A DNA stretch of 43,796 nt, taken from Beroe ovata. Lineage: Eukaryota; Ctenophora; Nuda; Beroida; Beroidae. The notes under the pieces are model-generated. The model was not told where the DNA came from. It worked only from the letters and a program-made list of their open reading frames with translations, and did no database searches. The first letter of the stretch is position 1; each line of letters begins with the position of its first letter. The DNA lies in the NCBI GenBank assembly GCA_946803715.1, contig CAMPET010000112.1:49425-93220 (forward strand), given 5' to 3'. This document shows positions 39,160 to 43,796 of the stretch, piece by piece. The position numbers were made by a program, and so were the translations under genes.

Positions 39160-39560
39160 GTGTCAGAGGTGGTGTCAGCAGCAAAGTAGTGTCAGGAGCA
39201 GATTTATGTCAGTGCGAAGTGGTGTCAGCAAAGTGGTGTCAGAGTAGAGTTGTGTCAAGAGCAGAGTGGTGTCAGGGCAAAGTGGTGTCAGGGCAAAGTG
39301 GTGTCAGAGCAAAGTGGTGTCAGAGGAGCGGTGTCAAAAGCAGAGTAATGTAAGTGCAAAGTGGTGTCAGAGTAGAGCGGTGTCAAGAGCAGAGTAATGT
39401 CAGTGCGGAGTGGTGTCAGCTCAGAGTGGTGTGAGAACAAAGATGTCAGAGCAGAGTGGTCTCCGTGCAAAGTGGTGTCAGAGCAGGAAAGTGTCAGCGC
39501 AATGGTGTCAGAGTCAAGAATGAGTGGTGTCAGCTGAGTGGAGCGAGGGTAGAGTGGTGT
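39160..39560. repeat. Minisatellite, 16-bp period (gtggtgtcagagcaaa)
   Basis: About 20 imperfect units of gtggtgtcaga-gcaaa/gcaga, mostly 16 bases long. Because 16 is not a multiple of 3, all frames stay open for long runs and give cysteine/tryptophan-rich (WCQ, VVS) pseudo-proteins on + and threonine/leucine-rich ones on -. These are not genes. Confidence 0.9.
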
Positions 39561-40012
39561 CATGGTCATATGGTGTAGTCGCTTGAGCTTGGAAGAATCG
39601 TGAGAGAGCCTAGAGTCAAATGTTGAGCTTAGAGTCAAATGTTGTCTGGTTGCCTTGGAGTGATAGTACACCAAACAGGGAAGAAAGGCTAGTTTGAACT
39701 TGAAGCGCTATAAATATTAATCAGTTTAAATAAGCTCAAATAATCAAATTTTATATTTAAATTGCTCGGAGTAAGAAAAGCTAATTATGCCATTGCAACC
39801 TTGTCCGAACTCGTAAGCCTTCCTAGGCCTCCTTACAACCATTATTCGAGTGAAAATTCTGTTGCTATGTTCAAAGTGCAGTTCTTATTGTATTTGTATC
39901 ACTCACACGGCACCCTACCGCATTCAATTCCATGAAAACACAACCTGGCATATGAAGAAAGTGTGCCCTTGAGAAGTTTTTTCAGCTCAATTACCTCACA
40001 ACAATACATGCA
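39258..40012. repeat. 0.76-kb duplicated segment, left copy (ends at N 40013)
   Basis: Ends ctcacaacaatacatgca exactly at the N. It matches 40014-40768 along its whole length: minisatellite, then agtcgcttgagcttggaaga, then gcggcacc-like AT-rich sequence. Substitutions and indels amount to a few percent. Confidence 0.9.
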
Positions 40013-40013
40013 N
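40013..40013. other. Single N (assembly junction)
   Basis: Same architecture as the N at 12605: the left copy of a repeat ends here, and the right copy starts at the next base. Confidence 0.8.
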
Positions 40014-40768
40014 AGAGCAGAGTGGTGTCAGCGCAACGTGGTGTCAAGAGCAGAGTGGTGTCAGCTCAGAGTCGTGCCAGATCAAATTGGTGTCAGGAAA
40101 GTGGTGTCAGAACAGAACAGTGTCAGCGCGGAGTGGTATCAAAACAGAGTGGTGTCAGAGAAAAGAAGTGTCAGAGTATAGAGGTTTCAAGAGCAGAGTG
40201 GTCTCCGTGCAAAGTGGTGTCAGAGCAGGAAAGTGTCAGCGCAGTGGTGTAAGAACAGATAGAGTCAAGAATGAGTGGTGTCAGCTGAGTGGTGCGAGGG
40301 TAGAGTGGTGTCATGGTCATTTGGTGTAGTCGCTTGAGCTTGGAAGAATCGCGAGAGAGCCTAGAGTCAAATGTTGAGCTTAGAGTCAAATTTTGTCTGG
40401 TTGCCTTGGAGTGATAGTACGCCAAACAGGGAAGAAATGCTAGTTTGAACTTGCAGCGCTGTAAATATTAGTCAGTTAAAACAAGCTCAAATAATCAATT
40501 CTTATATTGCTCGGAGTAAGAAATGCTAATTATGCTATTGCTACCTAGTTCGAACTCGTAATATTGGGAAGTCTTCCTAGGCCTTTCTAACAACCGTTAT
40601 TCGAGTGAAAATTCTGTTGCGATGTTCAAAGTGCAGTTCTTATTGTATTTGTATCACTCACACGGCACCCTACCGCATTTAATTCCATGAAAACACAACC
40701 TGGCATATGAAGAAAGTGTGCCCTTGAGAAGTTTTTTTCAGCTCAATTACCTCACAACAATACATGCA
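40014..40768. repeat. 0.76-kb duplicated segment, right copy (starts at N 40013)
   Basis: Begins agagcagagtggtgtcag, which aligns to 39258 at an offset of 756. It ends with the same tacatgca as the left copy, then continues into unique sequence (ccataatgg...). The minisatellite portion runs to about 40310. Confidence 0.9.
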
Positions 40769-41054
40769 CCATAATGGTTCTCCACCCTCCATCTTACAGC
40801 GAATTCGTCCCACACTTCTAATTACTGTTCGAAGCACTGACATACAACGCAACATGTCATTGTAAACACCTCTATAACAAAGCGGGTAATTGCACATGTG
40901 TTTGCAGTAGGGGCCCGATGTTTGTTGTCATGCTAGAAAGCAGTTTGAGGACCACAAGTACTATCGTGACACGTGGTTACCGCGTGACAACACTCATCTT
41001 ATTCACGTGCACCTCTCCGGGCATGTCATATCTGATGTGCGTCGCGTCCCAGCT

Positions 41055-41110
41055 CGGCTCTGATTGGCTCGGCGCGCTGTGACGTCACGTGTCATGTGAC
41101 CGCGCGCGTG
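41055..41110 (+). promoter_or_regulatory. Promoter-like cluster upstream of SOX: inverted CCAAT, CRE, E-box
   Basis: A GC/CpG-rich stretch with gattgg (inverted CCAAT box, 41062-41067), the full palindromic CRE tgacgtca (41080-41087) overlapping cacgtg (E-box, 41086-41091), and catgtgac just after. It ends about 110 bases before the SOX start codon, the usual distance for a core promoter plus 5' UTR. Binding is inferred from sequence only. Confidence 0.55.
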
Positions 41111-41219
41111 ATACTGTGAGAGAGAGCTGTAGTTCCAGCGCTCCGCAGCAGCAGCATTGCTTACACACTCATCACTGTTTTGTTCGGAGTACGATTCTTG
41201 TTGACCTTGTCGCAAAATC

Positions 41220-41384
41220 ATGGCCGATTCGAGCACCGAACCAGCATACACTCTGGGGGGAGCTGAGTCCACGACTTCCGACGATTTTATCCGTTCCGCC
41301 ACAGTTTCGTCGAGCCAGAGTCCACAGAAATCAACAACACCAGAGGACATCTCGCATGTCAAACGACCAATGAACGCCTTTATG
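41220..41384 (+). CDS. SOX-family HMG-box transcription factor, first exon
   Basis: SOX proteins bind the DNA minor groove through an HMG box and control cell fate. This exon gives 55 residues: a Ser/Thr-rich acidic start (MADSSTEPAYTLGGAE...), then SSQSPQKSTTPEDI, then SHVKRPMNAFM, the hallmark first helix of the SOX HMG box (RPMNAFMVW). A donor (ATG|gtgaga) cuts the box after the Met of NAFM, in phase 0. The rest of the box is not found downstream, so the intron is longer than 2.4 kb. The subgroup cannot be set from 11 box residues. Unlike most genes here, no splice acceptor precedes the ATG; it has an ordinary promoter-like upstream region. Confidence 0.88.
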
Positions 41385-43796
41385 GTGAGATTCTTTAAAC
41401 CTTGTTTTTGTTTAGTAATCGTAACTATGGAATGTGTCAATTATCACAAACAACGTCACACACACCGGTCTTGTTTGGACATATTAGGCTCCGGCATAAC
41501 CCTTCCTTGTGATTGTATTCCAATCACTCGACTACAAACTCATGAGGGAGGATTAAATCTCACTGTTAACGAAGTCTTACTTTTTGAACATCGTGAACGT
41601 CTGATATGACACCGAAATTTGAGTTTAAGCTGACGTCTAAATAGAGTAACATCCGGTTGCTGAAATGTGGCCCAATTCATTTCGAGTTCCTGAATCAAGT
41701 GTCACGTTTATCGATGAATCAATATTCTATCGTACCTCGTATTGATCATGTAATTATCATTTTCCAATCATAACGGAATATTTGACTACTCGAGTTACCA
41801 GCGCTCAATAGAAATGAAACTTTTGTTCTGTTGATTTTCCGAAAATTCCACTTTGGTCCGAGTTTCTTACTACCCCTTCCCTCGTGACTGTTTAAAACTG
41901 CTTGTTTTCGACAATTCTAGAAATCTGGTTTGATTTGACAGCATTTTGCTTTTTCGATACGGTTTTTTCTATAATATGCAGTTGGTCGACTGTTATCCAT
42001 CACATTCCATTTGGCTCAAAATATGCTGGGTTCTATGAATTCTTATACCACTTTGATCCACAATCTTATGAATTTTCGTATGTTAGCTACCATTTTGGGG
42101 GAATCTACTTTTCGTACCTACTTACTACCTAGCCTTTCAATATCGAACAAAGTTTCGCAGTCAGAGGACAGGGTCAGAGACCAGGAATAATGTGTCTGTA
42201 AACCATTCTGCCGGGCTGGCCCCTGCTCCTTCAGCGTGCTGATCCACCATCCCACCAGATCTCCAATCTGGCGTCTGATTGGCTAGTGTACCCAATCCTT
42301 GCTCCCCGTTGGTTGCTGTGTCGAGGGCACTACCAGCTGTCTATCTGCCACAGCAAGAGGTGTAATCGAGTTAGAGCTATGTAGCCACTAGCCAGGGGTG
42401 AAGAGAGAGAGAGGTTGCCGTTAGTTTTCCATCGTGTAGACTGAGGTTTGAAACGAGAATCATCCCTACCATCAAGATTAGCTGCAGCATTCCCTCCAGT
42501 CCGAGTGTCCATCGAGTATGTCCGTCAATCCCATAATGGGTCTTGGTCCTAGTATTATGTCCTCTCTCATTTCATTAGTTCCAACTATGATAACTATGAG
42601 ATGGTGTATGGCTGTCTCTACTGCACTAGGTCTGAAGGAGAACGAGACTAAATGTATTAGCTGTATGTGCAGTACATACCCCGTGCTACAGCAGCATGAG
42701 CGTATGCCCTGCTGGAAATTAGTTTCACACATATTGTCTCGATTTAAATGTGAGAATGCGATACGTGAAGTTAGCTCGGGTGTTTATACCCGTGATATAT
42801 TTTGGCTCGAAAAATTGCACGAAAACTCGGACGAGTAATAGGAGTAAATTTTGATTTCTTCCGAAATTCTCATTTAGATTTTATCACTCCAAAACCCTAA
42901 CAACATCTGCATCCTCAAACGAGTCATGGACAATTCTATATACCTCTCTCACTGTTTCCCACGTCACACCATAATTAAACTAAGCTGCCTGATTTGGTGA
43001 TCGAAGCGTTGTTAAAATTCTAAATTAATTGATGAGTAATCAGGGAGCGCGCATGGTTTTTTAAAAGGGAAATCATCCGTATGTCTTGTCTACCTCTTCC
43101 ACAGGGCAAATTAATCTGGGTGAACTGCCGAGCAGCAGCTGAATTTTGCAGGACAGCTGCCGCTCGGAATAACTGCATTTCAGGAGTTATAAATGTTAAT
43201 AAGAGATTAAGTTGATTAAAATTTGGAGGATTTATTATGTAGCATCCTTGAAATTAGAATTGCATTTCAAAATATTATGAAAAAATGTTATGTTATGTCC
43301 TACTATAACATAACATGACGACCAATTCGAATAAATTGGGTTCGTGATTCCCCCATTTCCGGGCATTGCGTGGTTTTCCGTCCTCCATTACCACATACGA
43401 GTAGGAATGAGATTACACCAACATAAACCATCGGCTGGCGGCTCAATTTGCCGCAATTCTCGTGACGGCTGCCGTTACAATGTTGCGGAGTAACAATATC
43501 CCAAACTTCCTGGTACACAACTGGTACACTCACTTGTTACACAGGCCATGTTTCAGCGGCAGTATCATTTGGTAGATACGAAACCATCCAGAATCAGGCA
43601 GGATTCCCCTTCCTCTTGCAGTGATAATTTGATTTAAAAAATCGAATGACAGCACTTCATATAAAGTACGTCTGACAGGTTTTGACAGATTTTTATCTCC
43701 CTCAACCAATGACAAACTGTCGGAATCAATATGGTATTTCTCCTGCACATTGTCTCTTGACGATGATGATTGTGTGTGTGTGTGTGTGTGTGTGTG
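41385..43796. other. SOX intron 1 (runs past the window)
   Basis: No further HMG-box exon is seen. A frame at 42518-42838 (106 codons, ATG start; Met/Ile-rich beginning, then a cysteine cluster CISCMC and a charged end) has no family I recognise, and a - strand frame overlaps it, so it is left uncalled. The - strand frames at 43303-43748 are also unrecognised. The window ends in a (GT)n microsatellite at 43771-43796. Confidence 0.5.
43771..43796. repeat. GT microsatellite at window end
   Basis: Perfect (TG)n run of at least 13 units, cut by the window edge. Confidence 0.95.

Noticed and set aside
39160-40310. CRISPR-like array
   Set aside because: Units of 16 bases run head to tail with no unique spacers, in an animal genome; this is a minisatellite.
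39129-40425. Long WCQ/VVS-repeat frames on + and Thr/Leu-rich frames on -
   Set aside because: Products of the 16-bp minisatellite, open in several frames at once; one crosses the N junction.
42518-42838. 106-codon protein in the SOX intron
   Set aside because: No recognised domain, an overlapping antisense frame of similar length, and no splice or promoter context; left as unassigned.

Overview
This window comes from an invertebrate animal genome. The genes are split by many short GT-AG introns, and they include animal-type families (a SOX transcription factor, OPA1, SRBD1, WDTC1). Microsatellites, a decayed non-LTR retrotransposon and a tRNA-derived SINE-like element are also present. The species cannot be named from the sequence. 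The compact, intron-rich layout would suit a sponge, cnidarian, ctenophore or similar small-genome marine invertebrate.

Layout, left to right (+ strand unless stated): the last four exons of a WDTC1-like WD40 gene (440-1470); a repeat-rich gap with a foldback element (1471-3489); TRAPPC4 (3490-4805); SRBD1 in 12 exons (5221-8832); a minisatellite and a gene-poor stretch; a 1.79-kb segment present twice (10814-12604 and 12606-14390) on either side of a single N, each copy holding a broken reverse transcriptase and, on the - strand, two exons that make one kringle domain; a LINE 3' tail; two tandem aldo-keto reductase genes of seven exons each (14869-17259, 17662-20141); MED8 (21314-23235); an AGXT2-type aminotransferase whose coding region has no intron (23527-25101); MITD1 (25623-27032); OPA1 in 23 coding exons (28421-35788); a 5.4-kb gap with one candidate first exon and a 16-bp-period minisatellite, again doubled around a single N (40013); and the first coding exon of a SOX gene (41220-41384), whose intron runs out of the window.

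The genes do not form a pathway. They are mostly housekeeping: ubiquitin-ligase substrate receptor, Golgi trafficking, RNA binding, carbonyl reduction, transcription Mediator, mitochondrial amino-acid metabolism, cytokinesis/ESCRT-III and mitochondrial fusion. The exon models below were built by hand from reading frame, splice consensus and family similarity. For every complete multi-exon gene the exon phases add up to one open frame.

The observations most worth a second look are: (1) every recognised host gene except the kringle fragment lies on one strand, and most complete genes have a 3' splice-acceptor-like AG 1-20 bases before the start codon, which suggests spliced-leader trans-splicing or systematic 5'UTR introns; (2) a short gene-conversion tract over exon 6 of the paired reductases; (3) duplicated in-frame exons in the OPA1 coiled coil and in SRBD1; (4) two single-N junctions whose flanks overlap like unmerged alleles; (5) two near-perfect palindromes with 1-base centres.
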